Shown: in pieces, positions 11,401 to 22,700 of the stretch | Position numbering within the stretch: position 1 is the first letter of the stretch | How the letters are laid out: every line of letters starts with the position of its first letter | Assembly: GCF_035046485.1 (NCBI RefSeq) | Contig: NC_085138.1 | Span: 15,751,329 to 15,815,328 of the forward strand | Origin: Aedes albopictus | Lineage: Eukaryota; Arthropoda; Insecta; Diptera; Culicidae | Reading direction: 5' to 3' | DNA length: 64,000 nt | Program-made: the position numbers and the translations under genes | Notes under the pieces: model-generated | Told to the model about the DNA's origin: nothing | Databases searched by the model: none | Seen by the model: the letters and a program-made list of their open reading frames with translations, nothing else

Positions 11401-13626
11401 TGGTATGGTTTACATAGACCGTTCTTAATGATCGGATGCTTCAAGTTTCATATTTCCAACAGAGAAACACCTGTTAAGTGGGGGCAGGATGGGTCACCTA
11501 AGAAATGAATCCCTATAATTTTCTGAATATAAATCGCATATCTTTGTATTCTACCACGACTCTCAGATACACTAGTCAGCTATGATATAAGAGTATAAAA
11601 AGGTAATAAAGTTTGTAACCTGCTTCTTGACAAACAATTTTCAAAACATGACCCATCTTGCCCCACCTCATTTTAACGGGGGCAAGAAGGGTCAGCTATA
11701 AGAAAACTCGATTTTCCTCCAACAAAAAATACTATATCTTCTAGTTTTTCTTTATACATCTAAGCTTCATAGACGTACAGATTACATGAAGAAAGTGTTG
11801 AAACATATCGGTAGATTATTCTCAGAACTAGAAGATTTTTGTTCGGGTAGCCATAAACGGACTTTGAAAACCTAAATTTTTTGAAGGAAAATTTAAAAAA
11901 TATGTTCTCAAATTTTCAGTGCTCTCATCGCTTGAATAATGTAGGTCACAGAATAGCCTTTCCATGAAAAATAAAACATTTTCAAAAACTATGCAAACAT
12001 ACCGAAAAATTAGGGTGACCCATCTTGCCCCGTCTACACAATACACGTAGTTATATGGAATGTATAGCATAAGGAGTATAACGAAAAAATATTTTGTTTT
12101 TTTTTCTGTACGAGTAACGTATAGAATTTTCAAAACAATATATCACTTTTTTTGTGTATCCCCGTCGTTCATCTGGGAAAATTATTGAAAGATTCAAAAC
12201 ATATATTGTGCGATTGAAAACGGTACTGACCCATCTTGCCTCCTGACCCATCTTGCCCCCACATACCATATTCTCAGTTTTGTTAAGTTGAAGAGAGGAG
12301 ATTTGATTGGAGCATCGTCTTCCATTCATAAGAGGACGGTCAGCTGTGGCGATGTACATGGACTTCCAAACGTTCAGTTGAGCAGCTTTTTTCACATTTT
12401 TCACCAGCTTCGCTTTTTTCCAATATGGAGCATAACTCAATGTTGCAGTGCGTAATGCCACACTTGAACTGCTGATTAGCTCGTTTTCAACTGCGTGTAT
12501 ATGCTCACGTAGCCGAACTTTGAACTAACGGCAAGTTTATTCGTTCTCAGGCTACACTACCAGCTAAGTATACAACTCTTAGCTGGCTGTCTTGGCCATC
12601 TATTGACCCGTGAAAGCCTTTTATTATTGGGTTATCTTTGTTATTTGGCCTTTCATGATAGTCCCGTTTAAAAATTTCAACCAATGTTACTCAATTTAGT
12701 GTTTGTCAAAAATGTGTAACATCTTTCTCTTGGTAATGTCAAATTTACTTTGAATTTAGTCAATCCTAAATGACTTCGGTTTAAGGACAGACTTCTTATA
12801 ATCCCAAAATGGCCGACTTTGGCATCTACTCACGATTTCGAGAACACAAATCTCTTCGCTTATTACAAGTAGGCAAGAACAGAATAATCAAATGCACTGG
12901 TGTTTGAAGCTTGCTTCTTGAGGTTTGTGCGCCTGAAGATCTGATGCACTATTGAAGCGGGACTTCAAGGCGTTTGCCCATAATAATTCCAATTTTTTTT
13001 TCTGTAACGCAAATATATTCCAGATTAAGCTAGAGAAACCCCTCGAACTGAACGACAATGTGACAACAGTGAAACTGGACGAGAGAAACACTCCAATATA
13101 TGGGATGGCCGTCTTGCCAGGATGGGGATCGACATCGCCATTCTTCGATCCCGTTTATCCGGATAAGTTACAGAAAGCGTACTTACCGGTGTTCCCGTAC
13201 GACGCATGCCTGCAGTACTTCCCGCTGTTCAGTCCTCTCGAAAAGACAAATTTTTGCGCCGGAGAGTTGAATGGTTCGGTGAACGCCTGTCATCGCGATT
13301 CCGGCGGACCTCTGATTCAAACCATCGACGAAATAGACAGGCTTATTCTGCGCGGCGTGTGAGGTGAGACGGACGGTTTCGTCTCACGTGACGTGAGACG
13401 ACTAATGTAAATCAAATGGGGCGAGTCGACTTTTGTCACCTCATTCGACTCGTCTCACCTCACACGCCGCGCAGAATAAGCCTGAGAGATCCAAATCGGT
13501 ATAATATCCTGGGGAGCCTTACCGTGCACGGCGTATCGCAGTCCGACCGTAGTGACGTGGATCAGTTGCTTCAAGGAGTGGGTTCGGATAACAATCGAAA
13601 CACATACCGTCGATTCTAATGCTTGA
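8407..13626 (+). CDS. Chymotrypsin-fold serine protease, last exon broken by a MITE
   Basis: Exon 1 (8407-8805) and exon 2 (13024 onward) join in phase: NDIAL then IKLEKPL, a classic family junction. Residues 1-22 look like a signal peptide; VVGG at 34 marks zymogen cleavage after Lys33. The catalytic triad is His80 (TAAHC), Asp130 (NDIAL) and Ser226 (DSGGPL). The S1-base position (chymotrypsin 189) is Asn220, so trypsin specificity is not expected. Position 193, normally Gly of the oxyanion hole, is Arg224. A 147-bp MITE at 13338-13484 causes a stop at 13360-13362, giving 245 residues that lack the GIISWG strand and C-terminal helix. The missing end is still present downstream and runs in frame to TGA at 13624-13626; without the MITE and one AGA the protein would be 283 residues. 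Either a recent null allele or, if the MITE is absent in other strains, a polymorphism. Confidence 0.85.
8956..9163. mobile_element. Palindromic MITE with TTAA ends (in protease intron)
   Basis: Arms of about 100 bp start TTAAGGACAAGGTATTTGG and end with the complement CCTTGTCCTTAA. The TTAA at each end fits a 4-bp TTAA duplication of piggyBac type, although it could be part of the repeat. No coding capacity. Confidence 0.7.
9397..9730. mobile_element. MITE, about 334 bp (in protease intron)
   Basis: Ends CACAGACAAACAGACG and its exact complement CGTCTGTTTGTCTGTG form 16-bp perfect TIRs, extending imperfectly (gcaactct / agtgttac). Flanks are tatata-rich so the duplication cannot be read with certainty. 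Confidence 0.7.
9731..11476. other. Protease intron, no gene recognised
   Basis: AT-rich intronic DNA. Around 10970-11170 there are diverged repeats of tatgtgattt / cacatgaaat in both orientations, suggesting another old element. Open frames here are short and unlike known proteins. Confidence 0.45.
11477..12263. mobile_element. TA-flanked element with reiterated TGACCCATCTTGCCCC motif
   Basis: Ends GTGGGGGCAGGATGGGTCA and complement of GTGGGGGCAAGATGGGTCA, with TA at 11475-11476 and 12264-12265. The motif gacccatcttgcccc recurs internally at about 11648, 11679 (inverted), 12007 and 12228. About 790 bp, no transposase. Confidence 0.7.
12264..13023. other. Protease intron, 3' part
   Basis: Contains a minus-strand open frame to about 12461 that continues past the element border but matches no family I can name. 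The intron ends with an acceptor tattccag at 13016-13023. Confidence 0.4.
13338..13484. mobile_element. 147-bp MITE inside the protease last exon
   Basis: Perfect 34-bp TIRs beginning CAGGCTTATTCTGCGCGGCG, with target duplication AGA at 13335-13337 and 13485-13487. A second internal palindrome (cgtctcacgtgacgtgagac) lies near 13380-13400. Deleting the element plus one AGA makes codons GAA ATA GAG ATC, so the insertion point is exact. A 3-bp duplication matches the m3bp-type MITEs known from Aedes. Confidence 0.9.
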
Positions 13627-13627
13627 T

Positions 13628-13667
13628 TTTATTTGGTAGAATGGAATTAAACTAGAAACAGAATAAA
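13628..13667. terminator. Overlapping poly(A) signals of two convergent genes
   Basis: AATAAA on + at 13662-13667 serves the protease (stop 13624-13626). TTTATT at 13628-13633, AATAAA on the minus strand, serves REV3 (stop codon at 13719-13721). Each signal lies beyond the other, so the two mature 3' UTRs should overlap by several tens of bases. Confidence 0.6.
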
Positions 13668-13718
13668 TAAATTGTCTAAAAAGGAACTAAACAGCCTTAC
13701 TGTAAATACATGATTACC

Positions 13719-16700
13719 TTAGAACATCTGTTCAACAAGATCACGATAGTACTGAACCTGGGCGTGCTCGCGAGTGCGTTGGTTCAGCACGAATAACACA
13801 GGACAATCCAATGAAATGCATGCCGTTTCGAAATTGCGCTGACAGCAGGATCTACACATCTGAAAGTATTTAAAGGTAAGTCGGCTGTCGTTGCATTTTC
13901 TTCAATATTTTGACAAGGATTGCAAGAAATTACTACTTGAAAAAATTAAAGGTAAGATGTAAATAGTGAGCCGGTCACATCGAGAATTGCTCATTCCAAG
14001 ATTTTTCTCTTTAACTGAAATCACTTTTGTTGGTAAAATATAACAGAGTTTGGTATGAAATCATGCCCGAACCGAAGCTCTATGATCTGGAAAGTACCGG
14101 TATCTAACCAAAATTTCCTAGAGCTCCCAGTTTTCCCCAAAATGGGGCACACCAAAGAGTAACTTACCTTTTCGCAAAGTTCGACTCGCCTTTCCAACCG
14201 ATTGATCTTATCCATCACATAGGTCACTGTTTTCTGTGGCCGCCTGCGGCATTCATTACACACTCCACTGTGCGTCTGATTGCCGCAATCCCCGATGCAG
14301 CTAGTGGTGGAGAAGTACTGTGAGATCGTGCTCTTTTTCGGTAACTGCAATTCGCTAGCAAGTGACGAACGCTTTCCGCCGGTGTTATGTAACATTTGGT
14401 ACCTTCGCGGCATATCATTGTACCACTGGTTAACATCGGCACCAATTAGAAGCAGACACCGATTCAAGGGTGGAATGATTGCCTTTCCGATGTAGTAACT
14501 GGAATTGATTTTCAACCCGTTGTCTGCCAGCAGCTCATCGGGACTTCTCACCAGCCGAATCAACGGAACTAGCGGAGGACCGTTGATTATAACGTACGGA
14601 ACACGCTCACCCCGACGAGGTTCCCGCCTCGGATCCACCACTTTCCAACGGCGCGTCAGTTCCAACGCTGGAACGCATGCTCCGGGCTTGTATCCATCCT
14701 CACCACGAAACTCTTTGGCGAATATAAAATCCTGCAGGTTGACTCGTCCTTCGAGAATTTTCGAAAACTGCCGACAGGTGTACTCTTTTACTTTGGATAC
14801 GTCTCGCGTTTCGAACAGGATCCGGAGGACCTTTTCGAGCATTTTACTGACCACAGGGCAACCGTCGCGGCGCACTGTTTCAATACCTTTGGCTTCGTAA
14901 ACGGGCTTCTCCTGGTCCGGTGTTTCGTACATGTAACCCACGTAACGTTTCTTTGTCTACAAAAGCAAGAGGTTTTTATATCTTTGACTAACGGTATGTC
15001 TACAAACTACAACTATCGTGACTGTGCAAAATTCCGTATACTTATAGTGACGCATTAAGCCTCAGGGCTGTAGAAAACACATGTTGTTGGTATTGGAATT
15101 ACGTACAGTTACGGTATCATATTCTAATTCTTTGCTCTCACCTGCAAAATCGCCGGCTGGTAAACCTTTTCCAACTTGAGTTTCACCGGTGGAGGGTTGT
15201 CTTTCGTCACTGCGTCGGCAATTTCTGCTCCAATCTTGAATGCGTCCTCTTTGGTTCGTCCCGGACAGAGAACGAACAACGAATCGGTATCGCCGTAAAC
15301 CACTTTGGCACCCCAACGTTTCGTACTTTCGACCATTTTGATAGCCCGTTCCAATGTTTCGCGTCCCTTGCTAACCACGCTATCGCCCACCTCGACGCAA
15401 GGCATTCGACCGCTAAAATTGGCCGCCGTGTACCCGTAGGTTACATTGGCAATCAGCTTCAATCCAAGCTGTCGCGAGTGTAGCACCCTCTGCAGAATAC
15501 TGTTTTCCTTGTGCAGTTTCATGGAACCTTTCACCATCAGGCGTGTGGTCAGGATTTCGTTTAACATCCTTGGCAGGATACCTTCTCGGACGGAGGATTT
15601 TACGAACGCAATGCCACATGGGGAAAATGTGATCAGATTTTTCTCTACCAGCACTTTGAGCATTCGTGGCGATAGTCGGAGATGAGAAGCACCGAATTCG
15701 AATGGCTCGGATCTGAAAGTTTGAAAGTTATGTATTCAAGAGAATGACTTTCAAAACGGTTTTCAAAAGAAGGTCTAACATCTGATAATCTACAATACTT
15801 ACTGTCCCAGATGTTCGACTCTTCCAAGACACGTCGAGAAGCAGTAATTGTATGCAATGATCATGCTGGGATACAAGCTCTGAAAGTCCAACACTATCAG
15901 CGGATCCGCATAAAACCTCGATTCGGGCTCCAATATAAGCGGTAGATATTCCGGAGCCCTCATATGCGCTCGTTGCTGTATACTCGGCGAAACGGACACG
16001 AAATTCCTGGGCTTCGCTATCCTCAGCATCATGCTCTCCACCCGGAACTGAGATCCACGCGAAAGCACTTCGTAGAACTGAATCCCGAAAAGTTTCGCCA
16101 ACTCCGCTGTTCGTCCTATCAAATCCAGCTGATGCAGCAGTTCCAGATTACCGTTAACTCGCTCCAGATAGTATTCCAGTACGACCCACTTGGAGTACGG
16201 TTTATTCCACAATCGCGTCAATTGTTTCAAAGCATGGCACGGTACTCGTCTATGTAAAATATGGTACACAATATTCTCAAAACTATACGACGTCAACGCT
16301 ATCTCGTGTCTCATCAGGCGCCAAATGTCCAGCAGTATCCGCCCGGGAATCTTCAACCCTGCACTGTACTCATGCATCTCCAGCAGCTCTTGCTCTTCCT
16401 CTTCGGAAACGTGAACTTTCTCGGCCGTCGGTACCCGCGACAGCATCTTCATCAGATTCATCTCCAATGTGTATCCCCGCTGGATAATGTACCCCCACGA
16501 ACCCAGCTCAATCTCATACCCAGCGAAGATGTCCGGGTCCCAGAATGAGATCAACATCAGGAACTTTTCGTACAATTCCCGTTCGTTCGCCACAGTCACC
16601 ACATCGGCCACATAATTGCACTTGTTATACTTGTACGGGTCGGCCTGTTCCGATCCTCCAAGCAAACCTTGCGCGTTGTTGAGAATCACACCGCAAACGG

Positions 16701-19700
16701 ATGGTGCCCTCCGGTGATCCTCCGGCACGTCGTTATGAATGCGATAGAAAATTGCCGAAATGGGATCTATCTCGGGATTTGGTTGCAGCTCGCCTCTTGT
16801 TTGAACATGCACTTCAACGGACATGATCGTCAGGAAGTTGTACTGGAAGAAAGCAAGGAGAAAACAGAAAAATGAGCATTAGGGGATACCAGTTCTAATG
16901 GATGGCATTACCTGGTAATAAACCGATTAGCACAGTTGATGATGAACAAACCAGTGTGCGTCAAAATGACAGAGTGCCCTACAATGAATCCTAAAAATTT
17001 TGTATGCCATGAATATAAGCAAATTGGGTTCTTTAGGGGTATCCGGATTATTTCATAATCGGATTCTCCGCCCAAAAAATATTCGAAATCCAAAATTTCA
17101 TAATTTTTGGAGTCCGGGAACTATTTTTAAAATGCATTTAAAGTTTGTATGGGGAAATTTTTTTGTTCGGGTCGAACTGTCACTTTATCGATTGAACTGT
17201 CATTCTATCCACGAAAATTAAAATTGTTTTGTTAATTTAACCATCAAAACAAAGATATTGGAATCCAATAAAATCACGTTATGCTCAGAAAAATGAGCTC
17301 TTTCTATTAGGCTATAGAAAATAGCAATATTTTACTCACTAAACAACCCAATTCCCAGCGGTTATCACAGAGAAAATAATAAATTCCAATACTTACCCGG
17401 ATAAAAACTAACCATAGGGTATTTGGTGAAAACCATTCCTGTACCATACAGTGTACCAGCTACAATATAGTGTATTGTAATGGAATGGTTCGCTAAAAGC
17501 TGTGCACATTGGTAGCTACTATACATTTACATCCGATCTTTATGTAACAATATATTATACTGTTTTTCTTACGTTTGAACCATAAACTATTCCGAAACAA
17601 TCTTTTTCCGTGCATTTTTAATTATTTTTCAGTTTATGATTTTTTCCGTGCTTTGTTTTGTTGATGTTCGTGACATTTTTGTTGCAAAAGAAATGAAAGA
17701 GAAAAAAGTGAATAAGTTGAAACATCTATTTAAAGTCAATTGTTTAAATAAAGTGGTAAACCACGAGGTAAACCAGGTGTCCTAAGGACTGCATATCCAA
17801 GAGATATGGTGGGCTAGGTATGTAGAGTGCGATGAGAGGAATACGAATGTAGGTCAAACCGGAAAGACGCAGGCCAGATTACCGTAAATAAGTGGATGAG
17901 TTCAACACTATTCTTTCTCTTCTTCTCTCATGTTTAATTGTGTTGTACCACAACCGAATTTTTTTTTATTCCGTGTTGGGTATTAGCATCACTGCGACAC
18001 TGAAACGACTTCTGATATAAGTTCGTCTTCGCTTTTTAACCTAACTCAGTTTTCTCATGAGTTGTTATGTACATATTTCATAGTTCAGTCAAACTGGAGC
18101 CTCAATATTGCAATAACGGTTAAGCACGCTGTAATGATACTTATGTACCTCGTCACCCACTTCATGCAACTACATTAGTGGTCTAATAACACTTAGCGCG
18201 CTAGGCATAGTTCCATCATGCCGCTCAAAGTGTTGCCACAAATAATGCTTAGTTTGCAAAACCCAGTTATCTGGCTGGTGGGACATGGGAGCCTAAGCTT
18301 CAACTGTTAATGCAATCAGAGGCTACTCAGACTTAGACGAGTTTAGGTTAGTTTGGCTAGAACTGCCATTAACGAAGGAACATGACGAGATAATATAACA
18401 TTATATGGTTTATCTAATGTAAAGCAATACAGGCCGGATTCGCTGGTTGGGTCACGACTGCGCCCCGATTAGCGAATCGTGTTCATTCGTTGGGGCAACT
18501 GACAACTGATCAAAATGCTCTAGACACACGCAAGTGACGAGAAATACGTCACGGAACACTCACATACTTGCGTAAAAGTTCTGTATACAGGAGCTGTGAT
18601 GCGACGGCGGTCAGACGTCAAACTCGTTTTGACATCTATTTTGACATTGACAGTGCTTTTTAGTTGGGTTTTGCCCCAACCAGTGAACATTCAACCATCG
18701 AGACAGCCCATCTAACGAGCTCTCAACGAACGAATCGTCACTGTACAACATAACAAAAGAGAACCATTCCAAAACCATGATTAAATTTATAACCAGTAGT
18801 GAAATTACAATTAAAACAATATATTTACGGTACATTTTATTGTTTGAAACTATACGTGTACCATACAATGTACGGTATATTAAAGCTCACGTATCAGTAT
18901 TTCGAACAATTCATTTACAATAAAATGAATGGTTTTGTAAAAAAATATATATGGAGAAAAATATTTTTTTATATTGTTACGATACTTAACAACCCGTATA
19001 GTATATTGTAAAAACCTTATTTACAATTCACTGTATGGTGTCTACATTACATCTTATTGTTTTTGTATTTTTTTATTTTTACAGTGGTGTTTATTGTAAC
19101 AATATGGTTCTAAATAGTACTGTTACAATACAACATTCGGTTTTTCTACTGTATTTTTTATTCGGGTACGCACATGTGAAAAGGAGTAAACAAATACTTA
19201 TTTCAGAATTATAGAATAATATTTAACCACCTGAGCTATGTTACTACTATCACAGATTCATCTGGCAATCGTATTACCGTATTACCTACACTGAAACCAT
19301 GATAGTTCCAGCATAGCTTCTTAAACCCAGGTCAACCCCCCCGAGCAGGGAATGAGAACTAATTAAAAACAAATTGAGTTATTTAGATATCACGAATTTT
19401 GATAACAAAGTGAGTTTTCATTTTGTATGACTTAAGTGTTAACATAACAAAAATGATAACAAAATAATGTACTGGAATATCTAATTGAAATCAGAATGAG
19501 TTCTCATTGATAACAAATTGATATCTCATTTTGTTATCTACATTTTACGACTTGATATCATACGCAGTTCTCAGGGAGTTATCAAATCTAAAGGGTAATA
19601 ACTAAAAATAATAACAAATTTAGTATTCATTTTGATATTTTATTAGGCATTAATTTACATGAATAAGTAAAAATTTAAATTAGATTTTATTTTAAATTTA

Positions 19701-22700
19701 GAAGAATCTCGTGATTGAAAACTTGTTTTGTTTGATACGATATCATCAGAATATGACACCTATTAATGCCGTAGTATTATCGATTGTAACATTAACATTT
19801 CATCAACAGTCATTTCTAACTTGGAGCCTAAACGAAGAAAAATTGTATGGAAATCGGATATGATATCCTCATAGATATGCAGCATAACTATACCATGATT
19901 CAACTAAAAGATTAATGATAGACATTGAAGTGATAAAGAAAAGTAAATTTGGAGTCAAAGGACAACTGCCCTTAACCTTCCGTAACTCGCACGGTTGACT
20001 ACCTGCGTCAGCACCACGCGAATGCTAAGTACAAAAAGCGAGATTTTTTCAACGTGTTGTACAAAATACAACAGCGCGATCGCTCGAGGGTTAATATTTT
20101 TGTATAGTTAATTATATTTCAGCTTTTCCATCTGATTATATGCACTGCAGCAAAACCTAGCAAAACAAATGTGGGAGATGTTCACCTGAGTGTCGCGGAC
20201 TGACTCAAAATGCTCTCTCAGCGGGAGCCAAACATTGAAGATGGAGGTTATGTTATACCTTGTTGAACCTGTGTGATAGATTGAAGAGTATTGTTATCTA
20301 GGTGCTGCGGATATAATCAAAACTGTTGTCATGATATCTCCATTTGCCGCTGTCAAGCCGTTGGAAAGCGAGCAGAAGGATAAACATTGTTTTGAGCCTA
20401 TTTTAGCTAATTTTGTAACAACTATCCATCAAAATTTTCATCGCGAATGGAAAATAAGAAACTTTGAACACGAGAACGAAATTGGAATAATGGTGGATTG
20501 ATCATGTTTACCATTTCCGAACAGCGTCGCGACGGCGTGTTTGACAACCGCGCTGAGAGAGGTGGTTGCAAGAAAATTGAACGCTCGTGCGTGTTTACAA
20601 GCTGTGTGCCGGAAGTGTGTAGGTGTGTGTTAGCTAGTTTGAAAAATAAAACCGTTTCTATTCGCACCACCCAGATGTTCACGACATGTCAGAGCCACAG
20701 GCATTGGGACTCAAATTGGGTTTATAAATTTTGAAAAAAGTATTCATTTCTTGATTTTATACGAAAAAGCACATTTTTCTGAGCCACTATGATTTTTTCA
20801 GATTTTTAGAACTTTATTTTGATACCAAAAATCAATTTCAAAGAGATTTTTCGAAATCACCTTTTGACAGCTAGGCAACTGTTTGACAGCTCCGCCCAGT
20901 ACAAAATGCAACGAGGGGTGATTCGACAAATCGCTCCCATACAAACTTCAAATTGATATTTAAATAGGTTCCCGGGCATCAAAATTGATGAAAATTTGGA
21001 TTTCGGCTCAGTTTGGCATGCAGATTCAGAATAGGGTATCGCGCCACTTGGGCGGTGGCTTCTATATTCGTCTGTTTTCCACTATAACTCAGTCAATTTT
21101 GAACCAATTGACTTGAAATGTTGTACACGGGTAGATACTATACCTATCTCACCACATTCCAAAAGTTGTGTCAATTGGTTCAAATTTGAATGAGTTATAG
21201 TGGAAAACAGACGAATATAGAAGCCACCGCCCAAGTGGCGCGATTCCCTATGTGATTATCCCAACACCGCTAAAGAAGCCAATTGAATGACATCGAGCAA
21301 CGAATTGAGTCGCATTCGGCTTCTCAGCTTTTTCCCTCGTTACACGCAAAAACGGCTACGCTCAAAAATGTGTTCGGCCTGCACATTTTTAGTAAACATC
21401 CATGCCGCACATGACTGTGTTGGAAACACACATTTTTTTAAATTGCTCGTACGCTCACATGAGCATGTATTTTGCAATAATTTCGACATGGCAACCTCAC
21501 TGGGTTCATAAACCACCTTCAAATACCGCAAAATATTGATATTTTGCAAAAATGTGAGCGTACGAACAATTTTAAAAAAATGTGTGTTTCCAACACAGTC
21601 CCTGTGCGGCATGGGTGTTACCTGAGGGCACGGCAGGGTGTTACTCAAAAATGGGAGTTTTTATTTTAGAGAGTACCCGGGGAAAATGATGACATTGAAA
21701 AAATAAGGCATCTGATAGGAAAAATATTTTACTACAATAATTCTATCGGGTATGGCATAATGTCGTTTGGCATAGTCTTTTGGCATAATGGCCAAATGGC
21801 ATAATCTGGCATAATAGTCGATTGGTAAAATGGCCGTTTGGCATAACAATAAGTGAAATGGCATTCATCATTTTCATGTATGAAAAATATCTGTGTTATT
21901 TTCAAAATTTCAAACATCACGATTTATCATTTTGGTACGGAGCTACAATGAATCCTTTTTCGCGCGAGAATTCTTTATAAAGGTAAAATATGTGACCTTC
22001 AACAGTAGAATGACCATGAATTACTTCGGTTGGCCATATCTAACTTCATTTGCCTTTAATATAGTAGGTATTTAAAAATTGAAAAATATTTGGCAATATG
22101 TTTAGATTGAAATAACTGATATCTGGGAACTTTTGTATTCTGGGTAGTTTTGTTCTCTTCGTCATGGAAGGCTTTTTGAAACCTGTTGAGCTCAAAGTTG
22201 GCCTCAAATCTTTCCCAACCAAGCTATACAACCAAGTTTCAGAAAACTTGGCCGATAAATACCCCCTCATAACGAAGGGATCAAACCTGTCGATAATATC
22301 CAGTCACCCTGAAAAGTCTTACTAAAGTTCAAGCCAATTTAAATCAATAGCATGATCATTACCCAGAATCAGCAAATTATAAATTTTGTGTCAATATGTA
22401 AGTAAAATACTCTGGTAGATTTAACAAATATTTTGTGAATAAAATTAATTAATATTAATAAAGCATATTAAACCTTTTTTGGATTTTTGAAATCAAATCT
22501 TGTTATCATTGAGTTTTTGAAATGATAAAAAAATGATATCTCAATTTGATATTAAATAAAAACAATTCGGAAAGAAAACTTATTTTGATTTCATTTTGTT
22601 ATCAATAACAAAATGAGTTATCAATTTGTTATAGGTTTGTTCTCATTCCCTGCTCGGGCCGTCGGTCTAGGGTGATGTTTTTCTGGTTTTCCCAAACGTT

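Larger units (their letters stand above)
19340..22658. mobile_element. Element with CCCGAGCAGGGAATGAGAAC ends, heavily nested
   Basis: The 20-bp sequence CCCGAGCAGGGAATGAGAAC starts at 19340 and its complement ends at 22658. Subterminal regions on both sides are dense in ataacaaaatgag / gatatc motifs. No target duplication could be read. At least four other elements sit inside (20714-21284, 21034-21248, 21340-21640, about 21745-21850). No transposase is recognisable. Confidence 0.65.

Noticed and set aside
12051..12461. Minus-strand frame that faintly resembles a helix-turn-helix transposase start
   Set aside because: Spacing of key hydrophobic residues is wrong and the frame crosses the border of the element at 11477-12263.
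13360..13490. MITE acting as a new in-frame intron in the protease
   Set aside because: Candidate donors (gtgagg, gtgaga) and the acceptor gcgcag joined in the ways tried either keep the TGA or shift the frame into a stop.
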